Positions 8,594 to 17,047 of a stretch of DNA of 64,000 nt are shown piece by piece. Origin of the DNA: Halomonas salinarum (GTDB taxonomy: Bacteria; Pseudomonadota; Gammaproteobacteria; Pseudomonadales; Halomonadaceae); assembly GCF_012062845.1 (NCBI RefSeq), contig NZ_WWNB01000003.1:177619-241618 (forward strand). The letters run 5' to 3'. Within the stretch, counting starts at the first letter, position 1. The number at the start of each line of letters is the position of its first letter. A model generated the notes under the pieces. It was not told where the DNA came from. It saw only the letters and a list, made by a program, of their open reading frames with translations, and ran no database searches. Both the position numbers and the translations under genes were made by a program.

Positions 8594-9153
8594 GCTTCAC
8601 CTCCTGGAACGCCCGATGTGGCCTTGGTGGCCAACGGCTTATCGTCTACCGGATACAGGGTATAGACCAGCGTCACCGTCTTGATGTCGTCCGGCAGGTC
8701 GCGGGTCAGCTGGAACACCAGAGGCGCTTCAAGGCGCTCACCGGCGGCGAGGCGTTGCTCCTGAAAACAGAAGCAAGTGATCTTTCGCATATAAAGGGAT
8801 GCTTCGGAGGGTGACACACTGGGTACTGCCCTGCCCCAACCCGCTGTTGCACCATGATTGGTGAAAGCGAAATGCACTTCTGTGGCAGCGCCTGGGTGCA
8901 CACGCACTTGGCGATTAAGTACCTCGAGTTTCCAGGGCAGTCCGGCACCGGCCCGGGTAACGAACTGCACGGTGATGACACGTGACTCATCGATGCTGTC
9001 ACGGACCATCGCCTGGGCGGTGTTCTCTACCTTGCCGTTGATGCCAGTGATGCGACAGAAGACGTCATACAAGGGCACCAAGGCAAAGGCGAAGACGAAC
9101 ATGGCCAGCAGGACCACGACTGTCCGCGTCACCGTGCGCTGTACTCCTGTCAT
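8590..9153 (-). CDS. ctaG: Cytochrome c oxidase copper-assembly protein CtaG/Cox11
   Basis: This 187-residue protein has one N-terminal membrane helix (VVVLLAMFVFAFALVPLYDVF) and a periplasmic Ig-like domain. The copper-binding motif CFCF is in MRKITCFCFQEQRL. The protein delivers copper to the CuB site of subunit I. The ATG at 9153 (MTGVQRTV) follows GAGGG; a longer in-frame reading to 9309 lacks family-like sequence. Confidence 0.93.
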   Translation of the reverse strand: MTGVQRTVTRTVVVLLAMFVFAFALVPLYDVFCRITGINGKVENTAQAMVRDSIDESRVITVQFVTRAGAGLPWKLEVLNRQVRVHPGAATEVHFAFTNHGATAGWGRAVPSVSPSEASLYMRKITCFCFQEQRLAAGERLEAPLVFQLTRDLPDDIKTVTLVYTLYPVDDKPLATKATSGVPGGEA

Positions 9154-9236
9154 GAGTTCCCTCCCTTCGCCAATGCCTGGGCAACCTGCCCCTCGCCCAT
9201 CTAGTGGTTCCGATAACGTCTTTGCCAGTCGCCGGA

Positions 9237-10889
9237 TTACCCTTCTCGATGATGGAACTGAGGCGGCGTGTCGAAGGTATGTAACGGTGCGGGACTCGGC
9301 ACTGTCCACTCAAGATCTTCAGCACCCTCCCAAGCCTTGGCCGGCGCCTTCTCGCCTCCCCTTACGCACTTGATGATCATCAGCACAAACAGCAGCTGCG
9401 AGGTGCCGAATAGTAAGGCGCCAATGCTCGAGGCCATGTTGAAGTCGGCAAACTGCAGAGCGTAATCAGGAATACGCCGCGGCATGCCGGCCAAGCCTGA
9501 GAAGTGCATGGGGAAGAAGGTCAGGTTGACCCCTATTACCGAGGTCCAGAAGTGCCAGCGGCCGAGGCGCTCGTTGGGGTAATGGCCAGTCCACTTGGGT
9601 AGCCAGTAATAGACAGCCGCCATGATGGCAAAAACCGCCCCGGGAACCAGCACATAATGGAAGTGCGCGACCACGAAGTAGGTGTCGTGATACTGAAAAT
9701 CGGCGGGAGCAATGGCCAGCATAAGACCGGAGAAACCACCAATCGTGAACAGCACCACAAAGGCCAGCGCGAACAACATGGGCGTCTCGAAGGAAATCGA
9801 GCCCTGGAACAGCGTAGCGATCCAGTTGAAAACCTTAACCCCTGTGGGCACCGCAATCAGCATGGTGGTGTACATGAAGAACAGCTCGGCTACCAATGGC
9901 AGCCCGACGGCGAACATGTGATGCGCCCAAACCAGAAATGACAGGATGGCAATGGAAGACGTGGCATAAACCATCGAGGCATAACCAAACAATCGCTTAC
10001 GGGCAAAGGTCGGGATGATAGCCGAGACGATACCGAAGGCCGGCAGGATCATGATGTAGACCTCGGGGTGCCCAAAGAACCAGAAGATATGCTGGAACAT
10101 CACCGGGTCGCCGCCACCCGCCGCATTGAAGAAACTGGTCCCGAAATTGATGTCCATCAGCATCATGGTGATGACACCAGCAAGCACGGGCATGACGGCG
10201 ATCAGCAGGAAGGCCGTGATCAACCAGGTCCAGACGAACAGCGGCATGTCCATCATACGCATGCCCGGCGCACGCAAGTTGAGGATGGTGGCGATGATAT
10301 TGATGGCACCCAGAATCGAGCTGATACCGGCTATGTGCAGCGAGAGAATGAAGAAGGTCGTGGATGGCGGCGCGTAGGTCGTCGACAGCGGCGCATAGAA
10401 GGTCCAGCCAAAGTTCGGACCACCACCTGGCATCAATAGCGTCGATAACAGCAGCGTGAAGGCGACGGGTAACAACCAGAAGCTGAAGTTGTTGAGCCTG
10501 GGCAATGCCATATCCGGCGCCCCTACCTGCAGCGGGATCATCCAGTTGGCAAGACCAACGAAGCCAGGCATCACCGCACCAAACACCATGATCAACCCAT
10601 GCATGGTCGTCATCTGGTTGAAGAACTCAGGCTGAACGAGCTGCAGCCCTGGCTGGAAGAGCTCGGCGCGCACGACCAAGGCGAAAATCCCGCCAATGAA
10701 GAACATGCTCAGCGAGAAGATCAGATACAGCGTGCCGATCTCCTTGTGATTCGTGGTCAACAGCCAGCGCATCAGGCCACTAGGGCCGTGGTGGTACCCT
10801 TCATTCACATGACCAGCGGTTGCAGCCCCATCACCTGCCTGCTCGGCGGGGGTCTGAAGCGGCTGCTGTGGAGGTAGCTTGGGCGCCAT
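9237..10889 (-). CDS. ctaD: Cytochrome c oxidase subunit I (aa3-type)
   Basis: This 550-residue catalytic subunit has about 12 membrane helices. Heme a/a3 and CuB ligand regions are visible: TTMHGLIMVFGAV, WFFGHPEVYIMILPAFG (the CuB His and cross-linked Tyr region), VWAHHMFAVG (the CuB His pair) and VVAHFHYVLVPG (heme ligands). It reduces O2 to water while pumping protons. AGGAGA lies upstream of the ATG at 10889. It is the second gene of the coxB-ctaD-ctaG-coxC run. Confidence 0.97.
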   Translation of the reverse strand: MAPKLPPQQPLQTPAEQAGDGAATAGHVNEGYHHGPSGLMRWLLTTNHKEIGTLYLIFSLSMFFIGGIFALVVRAELFQPGLQLVQPEFFNQMTTMHGLIMVFGAVMPGFVGLANWMIPLQVGAPDMALPRLNNFSFWLLPVAFTLLLSTLLMPGGGPNFGWTFYAPLSTTYAPPSTTFFILSLHIAGISSILGAINIIATILNLRAPGMRMMDMPLFVWTWLITAFLLIAVMPVLAGVITMMLMDINFGTSFFNAAGGGDPVMFQHIFWFFGHPEVYIMILPAFGIVSAIIPTFARKRLFGYASMVYATSSIAILSFLVWAHHMFAVGLPLVAELFFMYTTMLIAVPTGVKVFNWIATLFQGSISFETPMLFALAFVVLFTIGGFSGLMLAIAPADFQYHDTYFVVAHFHYVLVPGAVFAIMAAVYYWLPKWTGHYPNERLGRWHFWTSVIGVNLTFFPMHFSGLAGMPRRIPDYALQFADFNMASSIGALLFGTSQLLFVLMIIKCVRGGEKAPAKAWEGAEDLEWTVPSPAPLHTFDTPPQFHHREG

Positions 10890-10955
10890 CGAACATCTCC
10901 TATTATTCGGGTGACCGCGACACGCATGTCGCGAAACGAGAGCCCTCGGGCCCCG

Positions 10956-12071
10956 CTACTCGAGCTGCGATTGAATCTCCGACGGCTGCACAATATCGCC
11001 GGTTTCATTGCCCCAGGCATTGCGCTCATAGGTCACAACCGCTGCAATCTCTACCGGGCTGAGCGTGCTGTTGAAGGCCGGCATGGGAGCACCCGACACG
11101 CCATTGATGACAGTGGAGATATGACGATCACGCTCCTCCATCAAGGTCGGGTTGTTGGCAAGAGCGGGGAAAACCGGCGGATTTCCTGAACCATCCACCT
11201 GATGGCAAGACGCACACACGGACTCATAGACTTTCTGCCCCCGTGTCATCAACTCATCCATGCCCCACTCACGATCGACGCCGCTGGCTTCACGCGCAGC
11301 TGCCTCCTTGCGCTCCGCGAGCCAGGTATCAAATTCTTCAGGGGAGACGGCCTCGACGACCACTGGCATGAAGCCATGGTCGCGGCCACAAAGCTCTGTG
11401 CACTGGCCTCGATAGGTCCCGGGCTCTTCGATACGCACCCAGTTCTCGTTGACGAAACCAGGGATAGCATCCTGCTTGACCGCAAGCTCAGGCACCCACC
11501 AGGAATGCACGACATCATCGGAGGTCAACAGAAAACGCACCTTGCGATCGACTGGCAGCACCAATGGCTGATCGACTTCAAGCAGGTAGTTCTCGCCTTT
11601 GGCCGCCGCACCGTCAATCTGATCGCGAGGAGTGGACATATTGGAGATGAAGCTGACGTCTTCGCCAAGATATTCATAATGCCAACGCCACTGCTGACCG
11701 GTCACCATCACATCCAGGTCCGCATCTTCCGCGTCATACATCTCTTTCAAGGTGGCAGTGGCAGGCAGTGCCATGCCAATCAGAATCAGCAAGGGAATAG
11801 CGGTCCAGATCACTTCAACGGTGGTGTTCTCATGAAAATGGGCCGACTTCGCGCCCCGGGAGCGACGGTAGCGGAAGAGGGAATAGAACATCACGCCAAA
11901 CACGACAATGCCGATCACCACGCATATCCAGAAGATCGTCATGTGCAAACCGTGAATATCACGACTCACGTCTGTCACACCAAGCGGCATGTTCCAGCCA
12001 TCGGCCAGGGCCGAACGGGTCAACCAGACGCTACCGCCAATGGCCGCCACCACACCAGCCAAATTGCGCAT
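10956..12071 (-). CDS. coxB: Cytochrome c oxidase subunit II with fused cytochrome c domain
   Basis: This 371-residue protein has a signal peptide ending near ALADGW (about residue 23), two membrane helices (about 43-65 and 86-105) and the CuA cupredoxin domain. CuA ligands are visible as His189 (VVHSWW), Cys224 and Cys228 (CTELC), His232 and Met235. A C-terminal cytochrome c domain carries CASCH at 286-290. This makes it a caa3-like subunit that carries its own electron-entry heme. The ATG at 12071 follows AAGGAGG; the in-frame extension to 12134 is highly charged and unlikely to be translated. Confidence 0.95.
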   Translation of the reverse strand: MRNLAGVVAAIGGSVWLTRSALADGWNMPLGVTDVSRDIHGLHMTIFWICVVIGIVVFGVMFYSLFRYRRSRGAKSAHFHENTTVEVIWTAIPLLILIGMALPATATLKEMYDAEDADLDVMVTGQQWRWHYEYLGEDVSFISNMSTPRDQIDGAAAKGENYLLEVDQPLVLPVDRKVRFLLTSDDVVHSWWVPELAVKQDAIPGFVNENWVRIEEPGTYRGQCTELCGRDHGFMPVVVEAVSPEEFDTWLAERKEAAAREASGVDREWGMDELMTRGQKVYESVCASCHQVDGSGNPPVFPALANNPTLMEERDRHISTVINGVSGAPMPAFNSTLSPVEIAAVVTYERNAWGNETGDIVQPSEIQSQLE

Positions 12072-12288
12072 CGGCCCCTCCTTGTCATTATCATCGCGCG
12101 AATCGCGCCGCTCACGTTCATTCACTGCAGCCACGGTCCTTAATGGCTTTGCCCTTCAAGGTTCCATCGAGTATAGGAAAAATGACGAGACATCATTCTC
12201 TGACAAGGCACAACGACTAAACGCAGTTATCAACGGTCACATTAGGGAGTGCTGTAGCCAGAGGCCTCGTTGAGCGAGCCAGTTGACC

Positions 12289-12462
12289 CTACTCGGCCGC
12301 TGTCGTGGCCAGCAGGAAAATGCCCACCACCAATACCAGTGCCATCAGCAAGCCGACGATGATGAAGGTCATCGGCCTACCCTCTTCAAAATCCTTCTTG
12401 CGCTGCTGCTCCTTCTGCACTCCGAAGAAAGCCGCCAACACCGACTTGATTACCTGCCACAT
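12289..12462 (-). CDS. DUF2970-type small membrane protein
   Basis: This 57-residue protein starts MWQVIKSVLAAFFGVQ, has a charged middle (KEQQRKKDFEEGRP) and one membrane helix (MTFIIVGLLMALVLVVGIF). It matches the DUF2970 family as I recall it, which often lies just upstream of coxB. AGGAGG is 6 bases before the ATG at 12462. Role unknown, but its place at the head of the oxidase operon suggests an assembly or accessory part. Confidence 0.8.
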   Translation of the reverse strand: MWQVIKSVLAAFFGVQKEQQRKKDFEEGRPMTFIIVGLLMALVLVVGIFLLATTAAE

Positions 12463-12653
12463 CGCTGCCTCCTGCTACACTTAACGTCCGCTGGCTCTCG
12501 CAAAAAAAGCCGACGCCCATCAGAGAATGGGTAAAGAAACCCATTTCTGCACGGCATTGCGACAAGCCGATCTATACTTAAACTGGGATGGGAGAAGGCA
12601 GGATATGCCCCAAGACAAGGGACAACATACTGACGGAGGTAACAGGAGGAGTA

Positions 12654-13022
12654 ATGACCAATAGACCCAAGAATGCCACTGAGCTGCCATCAGCGGCTTT
12701 AGACGCCAGTGAGCCGATCATCAACTGGTGGTTGAATCATTGGATGGGATCCGCCAGCCCATTCACCCGAATGCAGGTCGCGTGGATGGAAACGCTTTAC
12801 GAAGCCATGCAGATGGAGGCCGAGCTACTCACCGCCTGCGCCGCCAGCCAGCAGCAAATGGTAAAGTGCTTATCCAACCAGCAGACGTTGACGGATCCAA
12901 CCGTAATGAGCGACTGCTATCAGGACATCATGCAAGAGTTCATTGATGCTCATAAGCAGCGGATGAATAAGGTCAACGAGCTAGCCGAAGACTTTCGCCA
13001 GCGCGTGTGGGAAGAAATTTAG
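12654..13022 (+). CDS. Small helical protein, possibly phasin-like
   Basis: This 122-residue, mostly helical, acidic protein has heptad-like stretches (TRMQVAWMETLYEAMQMEAE, KQRMNKVNELAEDFRQRVW) and no signal peptide. AGGAGGA lies just before the ATG at 12654; an in-frame ATG at 12588 lacks a comparable site. The size and amphipathic helices recall phasins, but I see no diagnostic motif, so the function is open. Confidence 0.6.
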   Translation: MTNRPKNATELPSAALDASEPIINWWLNHWMGSASPFTRMQVAWMETLYEAMQMEAELLTACAASQQQMVKCLSNQQTLTDPTVMSDCYQDIMQEFIDAHKQRMNKVNELAEDFRQRVWEEI

Positions 13023-13132
13023 TCAAGAGACCGCGCGTAATAACGAGCAGTCGGGTGGATCAGGGAGAGAACTTCACCCAAGCCACCCGACATGCCATGC
13101 ATTTATATGGCCGTATCAAATACCTAGCCGTA

Positions 13133-13861
13133 TCAAATACCTAAAAGTGCCACGATCAGCGGTAGCAGGAAGGCTGTCACCAGCCCCGCCAGGCCCATGG
13201 CAAGCCCCGCAAACGCACCAGCTAATGCCCCAATAGAGCTGAAACTATGTGCCGTGCCAAAGCCATGAGCCGCAAGCCCCAACGTAAAGCCCTGCACGGT
13301 CGGGTCCTTGATTTTGAGCAACCTGAATATCCAGGGGCCCAAGGCACAGCCGATTGACCCTGTCAGCAGTACCAAGCCAGCAGCCAGTGAAGGAATACCT
13401 CCCAATTGCTCGGCGATCCCCATGGCAATCGGTGATGTCACGGACTTGGGCGCAAGGGTCAGCAGGGTTTCCCTGTTCGCCCCCATCAGCAGGGCAATGC
13501 CAAGGGTCGATCCAACGGCGGTAACAATGCCGGTAATACAACCGATCATGACCGGCCATATCATGCGTTGCACGCGCATCCGGTGGTCATAGAGTGGTAT
13601 CGCCAACGCCACTGTCGCCGGGCCGAGCAGAAAGTGTATGAACTGGGCACCTTCAAAGTAGGTGCGGTAATCGATGCCTGTGAGCAGCAAAAAGCTAATC
13701 AGCAACACAATAGAGATCACCACCGGGTGCAGTAGAGGCGTGCGCCCCAGCAAGATATTGAGCCGAGTCGCCAGATAGAAGGCAATCAGCGTCACCAGCA
13801 GCGACAGTAATGGATTGCCTGAGAGATAGACCCATAATTGGTCCAGTGCCACGACGTTCAT
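13133..13861 (-). CDS. lrgB: LrgB-family inner-membrane protein
   Basis: This 242-residue protein has about six to seven membrane helices. Family signatures are LGPATVALAIPLYDH, LAPKSVTSPIAMGIAEQLGG and GLAAHGFGTAH. LrgB/CidB proteins form a pair with LrgA/CidA that affects murein hydrolase activity, pyruvate or glycolate export, or programmed lysis, depending on the organism. Its start overlaps the lrgA stop by 4 bases. A 17-bp tandem duplication (13111-13144) straddles the stop. Confidence 0.92.
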   Translation of the reverse strand: MNVVALDQLWVYLSGNPLLSLLVTLIAFYLATRLNILLGRTPLLHPVVISIVLLISFLLLTGIDYRTYFEGAQFIHFLLGPATVALAIPLYDHRMRVQRMIWPVMIGCITGIVTAVGSTLGIALLMGANRETLLTLAPKSVTSPIAMGIAEQLGGIPSLAAGLVLLTGSIGCALGPWIFRLLKIKDPTVQGFTLGLAAHGFGTAHSFSSIGALAGAFAGLAMGLAGLVTAFLLPLIVALLGI

Positions 13862-14220
13862 TCCGCCCTCTCCACCATACCGCGTTTGTTCACCCGCTCC
13901 ATGACCTTGGCCGTTACCGCCAGGGTGGCTGCGGTCGATACGATCAACGTGACCATGATTATCCAGAAATCGGCTCGAATCAGCTCGAAATGCACCATCA
14001 TGCCGACACCTGCCGGCACAAACAGCAAGGTCAAGTAGTTCAGAAGCCCCTCGCCTGTTTTACGCAGCCCTTCCGGCACTCGTCCATTGACCAGCAAGGC
14101 CACCAACAAGATCACCATTCCCATCACAGGCCCGGGAACAGGAATACTGAAACCTCGCACCACCAGCTCACCCAAGAACTGGCACCCCAGCAAGATGATA
14201 AATCCCACGATCAACGACAT
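13858..14220 (-). CDS. lrgA: LrgA/CidA-family holin-like protein
   Basis: This 120-residue protein has four membrane helices and the family core PVPGPVMGMVILLVALLVNG followed by LTLLFVPAGVGMMVHFELI. It is the first gene of the two-gene lrgAB unit and is a holin-like partner of LrgB. Substrate or lysis role cannot be told from sequence. Confidence 0.92.
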   Translation of the reverse strand: MSLIVGFIILLGCQFLGELVVRGFSIPVPGPVMGMVILLVALLVNGRVPEGLRKTGEGLLNYLTLLFVPAGVGMMVHFELIRADFWIIMVTLIVSTAATLAVTAKVMERVNKRGMVERAE

Positions 14221-14402
14221 GCCTGCGCTCCTCCCAACATAGCTGACGCCAGTTTACCCCTTTCGTCTAGGTGTGACCCCATCACCCAGCCAAGCTTTTG
14301 AAAAAAAAGCGCTTAAGGGGCTTCCCATTTTTAAAATCACGAGATAGTATACGCCTCGTTCTCAAGCGACAGGGGCCGCAAGGCACTGTAGAGAACCAGA
14401 GT

Positions 14403-14479
14403 CGGAGCGTGGCGCAGCTTGGTAGCGCGCTGCAATGGGGTTGCAGAGGTCGCTGGTTCGAATCCAGTCGCTCCGACCA
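14403..14479 (+). tRNA. tRNA-Pro (anticodon GGG)
   Basis: 77 bases including the encoded CCA. The acceptor stem CGGAGCG pairs with CGCTCCG. The anticodon arm CTGCA/TGCAG encloses the loop ATGGGGT, giving anticodon GGG. The T-arm contains GGTTCGAATCC. Followed by a terminator at 14494-14531. Confidence 0.97.
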
Positions 14480-14493
14480 AAAAGATTAAGAAA

Positions 14494-14531
14494 AACGGCC
14501 ACTTAGCTCATAGAGCGGTGGCCGTTTTTTT
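14494..14531 (+). terminator. Rho-independent terminator after tRNA-Pro
   Basis: Stem AACGGCCAC/GTGGCCGTT around a 15-base loop, followed by a run of seven T's, 15 bases after the tRNA 3' end. Confidence 0.88.
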
Positions 14532-14997
14532 GCGTGGTAAAATTTTGGGAAAACTCTAGTGCCCCCATTCCATCCATTTAGATAGAAGTGTTGACCCATG
14601 GGTTACCAATGGATGGTATGGATTAGCCCATTTACTGCAGCCATCGGCTGGTAGGCCGGACATGCCATGGGGGTATGCAGCACCGAAGAGGAGCGCGAGG
14701 GGGTGCGAGCTGCATTGAAGCAGGTGCTTCAGAAGACAACCATCAAGTAGATGGCCAGGAGGAGCGAACAAAGGCTGTTGTTCAATGGTAGAGCCGCAAC
14801 CAGCCGAATCCCCTTCCAGAATCATCGCGTCACGAGACACCCTGTCTCATATTTCCCGAGCTGTCTCACGAATTGCCGCCCTATCCTTCCCAAGCGCCAG
14901 CTCACGTGCGCTTCCCCATGATTGACAAGCGTCACAAGAAGCCGAGAGACATGCTTCGCCCCTTCTCCCCGGATTGGCCGCTTCCGAGTACGGCTGA

Positions 14998-15160
14998 GTC
15001 AATGTTGAGCGCATCACTTCGATTTATGACGGGGATACCTTTCGCGCAGACATCGCCGGCTGGCCTGCCGTGATCGAAAAGCGCATTCCTGTGCGTGTAG
15101 CTGGAGTCGATACGCGGATCCTGGAAGCAGAGAAGGCGGATTTTACAGTCACAGACCACC
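14998..15160 (+). pseudogene. Remnant of a thermonuclease (SNase-like) gene
   Basis: In the frame starting at 14998 the translation reads VNVERITSIYDGDTFRADIA and, a few residues on, IPVRVAGVDT. This matches the N-terminal part of secreted thermonuclease-family proteins (V..V.DGDTF and IPVR..G(V/I)DTPE). It lacks a start and signal peptide, is preceded by an in-frame stop, and after EAEKADFTV the similarity ends. The remaining two thirds of the family are absent. It is best read as a decayed fragment in the scar downstream of tRNA-Pro. Confidence 0.6.
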
Positions 15161-15321
15161 AGCAAAGTAAACATTATCAGGAGGACAGCACAGCGGGTTC
15201 CGTAACGGTAGGCACAAAGATGATGTCGTCACTACTCAAACGCGGCTACTCTAAGCATGTAGGGCTCTGCTGGCAGGCTGGCTATCTGCTGCCTACAACT
15301 AACTGGCATATGAGGGCTATA

Positions 15322-15777
15322 ATGACTTGGACGTGTGACTCATGCGGACAGCCCATCCATAACGCTCACGATGGGTGGGTAGAGTGGTTGACAAGGATGG
15401 GGCAAGAGGGCTCATCCCTCTTTTCTCATTCCATTAGGCTGGTTCACTACATGCCATCGTCTCCTATTGAAAGTGGCTGCCAATATGATGGGAACCGAGC
15501 CTACACTCACAATAGAGACTTGGTCTCTGATTTAGGTCTAGATTTCTTTTCGTCAGCTAATGGCTTAACTCTTCTTCTACAGATGCTATCTGACAAAGAA
15601 TTCAAAAACCCAGAAGAAGTTCTTGAGATGATTAAGCGACTTCATCTCCCAAACTATGAAGCCGCCCGCCCTTACCTGGATCAAGCGATTGCCGAGGGCG
15701 TATTCGAACCCAATTCTAGGCCTGGATACCCACATCAAGATCAACTGATAATGGTCCGCAATTGGGCTGGGGTTTAA
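15322..15777 (+). CDS. Hypothetical protein with N-terminal CxxC
   Basis: 151 residues starting MTWTCDSCGQPIHNAHDGWVEW. The CxxC at 5-8 and downstream polar residues suggest a small metal-binding N-terminus. The rest is mixed (FFSSANGLTLLLQMLSDKEF; NPEEVLEMIKRLHLPNYE) with no motif I recognise. GAGGG precedes the ATG at 15322, and the gene ends just before a terminator at 15789. The in-frame extension to 15070 is the nuclease remnant, not part of this gene. Its place in a degenerate stretch after tRNA-Pro suggests acquired DNA. Confidence 0.6.
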   Translation: MTWTCDSCGQPIHNAHDGWVEWLTRMGQEGSSLFSHSIRLVHYMPSSPIESGCQYDGNRAYTHNRDLVSDLGLDFFSSANGLTLLLQMLSDKEFKNPEEVLEMIKRLHLPNYEAARPYLDQAIAEGVFEPNSRPGYPHQDQLIMVRNWAGV

Positions 15778-15788
15778 AAATAAGCAAC

Positions 15789-15815
15789 AGGCCTACCTAT
15801 GTGGGCCTCCTTTTT
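15789..15815 (+). terminator. Rho-independent terminator
   Basis: Eight-base stem AGGCCTAC/GTGGGCCT (one wobble pair) with loop CTAT, then CCTTTTT. Lies 12 bases after the stop of the CxxC protein gene. Confidence 0.7.
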
Positions 15816-15992
15816 CCCGCATCAGATCATCCCACCCGGTCGTTCGGCGCCGCGTTTTGGCTTTCTTTGCCGCACAACCGCCTTAATCCCCTCCCGATCC
15901 TCGGCGACCTGCGCCGCCTCGATCGCATCCTTACACGTCCGACTGCTGATAGATGGCCAGAATGCCACCGAGAGTAGGCTCAGGGCCCAAGA

Positions 15993-16925
15993 CTAGCGGC
16001 TTTCTTCGACCGGCATGCCAACCTCTTCCAGTAACCAATCACGAAACTGGCGGGCGATCGGGCGCTCCCCCCCCTCGCCCGCGCTGACCACGTAGTAGGC
16101 CTGGTCACAGTTCAGCGGACGCTCGGCCAACACTACGAGCTTACCGGCGGACAGCTCCGCCTGGTGGAGCTCCCGACTCCCCAGCAGGGCGCCTTGGCCG
16201 GCGACAGCCGCCTCCAGCGCCAGCAGCCCGTTACCGAATCGCAGCTCGCGTAGCGTTCCGATGTCATAGCCCTGCTGCTTGAACCACTCCTTCCAGCCAT
16301 AAGGTTCGTTGAAACGAGTCAGAGTGCTGTCGCACAGCAGCCGCAGCGTCTCGATCCCGTCCATGCCGCTGGCCAGTTCGGGGGCACAGAGCGGCACCAG
16401 ATCCAGATTCATCAACCGTCGAGGTTCCAGATCCGGATAGTTGCCATAGCCCAGGCGCACCGAGACATCGATGCCGGCGCGCTTGAGATCGGATACGCCC
16501 AAGGCACTCTCTCGGCCACGATCCACCGTATGCAGGCTCGCCTGCAACCGCACTTCAGCATCCGGACAGCGGGCATAGAAACGATGCAGGCGTGGCACGA
16601 TCCATTTGGTGGCAAACAGAGGTTCGGCGCACACAGTGACGACCAGCCGCTCCTCACCGTAGGACCGGATCTTGTCAACCGCACGTCCCAGGGTCTGAAA
16701 ACCTTCCTGCAGCTCCGGCAAGGCCCCACGCGCGGCCGGTGTCAGGCTGACTCGCCGGTGATGGCGGACGAACAGATCGACACCAAGATACTCCTCGAGC
16801 GCCTTGACCTGATGGCTGATCGCCGCCGGCGTGACATTGAGCTCCTTGGCCGCCGCGGCGAAGCTCTTGGTGCGCGCGGCAACCTCGAAATAAGAGAGGG
16901 CGATCAAGGGAGGGAGTCGTGACAT
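15993..16925 (-). CDS. LysR-family transcriptional regulator (GcvA-like)
   Basis: 310 residues. The winged helix-turn-helix at about 5-62 contains ALSYFEVAARTKSFAAAAKE and VTPAAISHQVKALEEYLGV. The effector domain follows from about 90, with LVVTVCAEPLFATKWIVPRL typical of the GcvA/AmpR-like branch. ATG at 16925 was chosen over an in-frame TTG at 16931. It is encoded just downstream of, and on the same strand as, the acyl-CoA ligase, and may regulate that group. The inducer is unknown. Confidence 0.88.
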   Translation of the reverse strand: MSRLPPLIALSYFEVAARTKSFAAAAKELNVTPAAISHQVKALEEYLGVDLFVRHHRRVSLTPAARGALPELQEGFQTLGRAVDKIRSYGEERLVVTVCAEPLFATKWIVPRLHRFYARCPDAEVRLQASLHTVDRGRESALGVSDLKRAGIDVSVRLGYGNYPDLEPRRLMNLDLVPLCAPELASGMDGIETLRLLCDSTLTRFNEPYGWKEWFKQQGYDIGTLRELRFGNGLLALEAAVAGQGALLGSRELHQAELSAGKLVVLAERPLNCDQAYYVVSAGEGGERPIARQFRDWLLEEVGMPVEESR

Positions 16926-17047
16926 TACCAAATACTCACATGAATGGCGGTAGCCATCGGCCCGATCGAGTGACTCGGAGGAGAGTCACTATAATCGTTG
17001 CTGTGGCGAGCGCCATACTACCCACCACAGGGCAGGTTCCCAACGAC

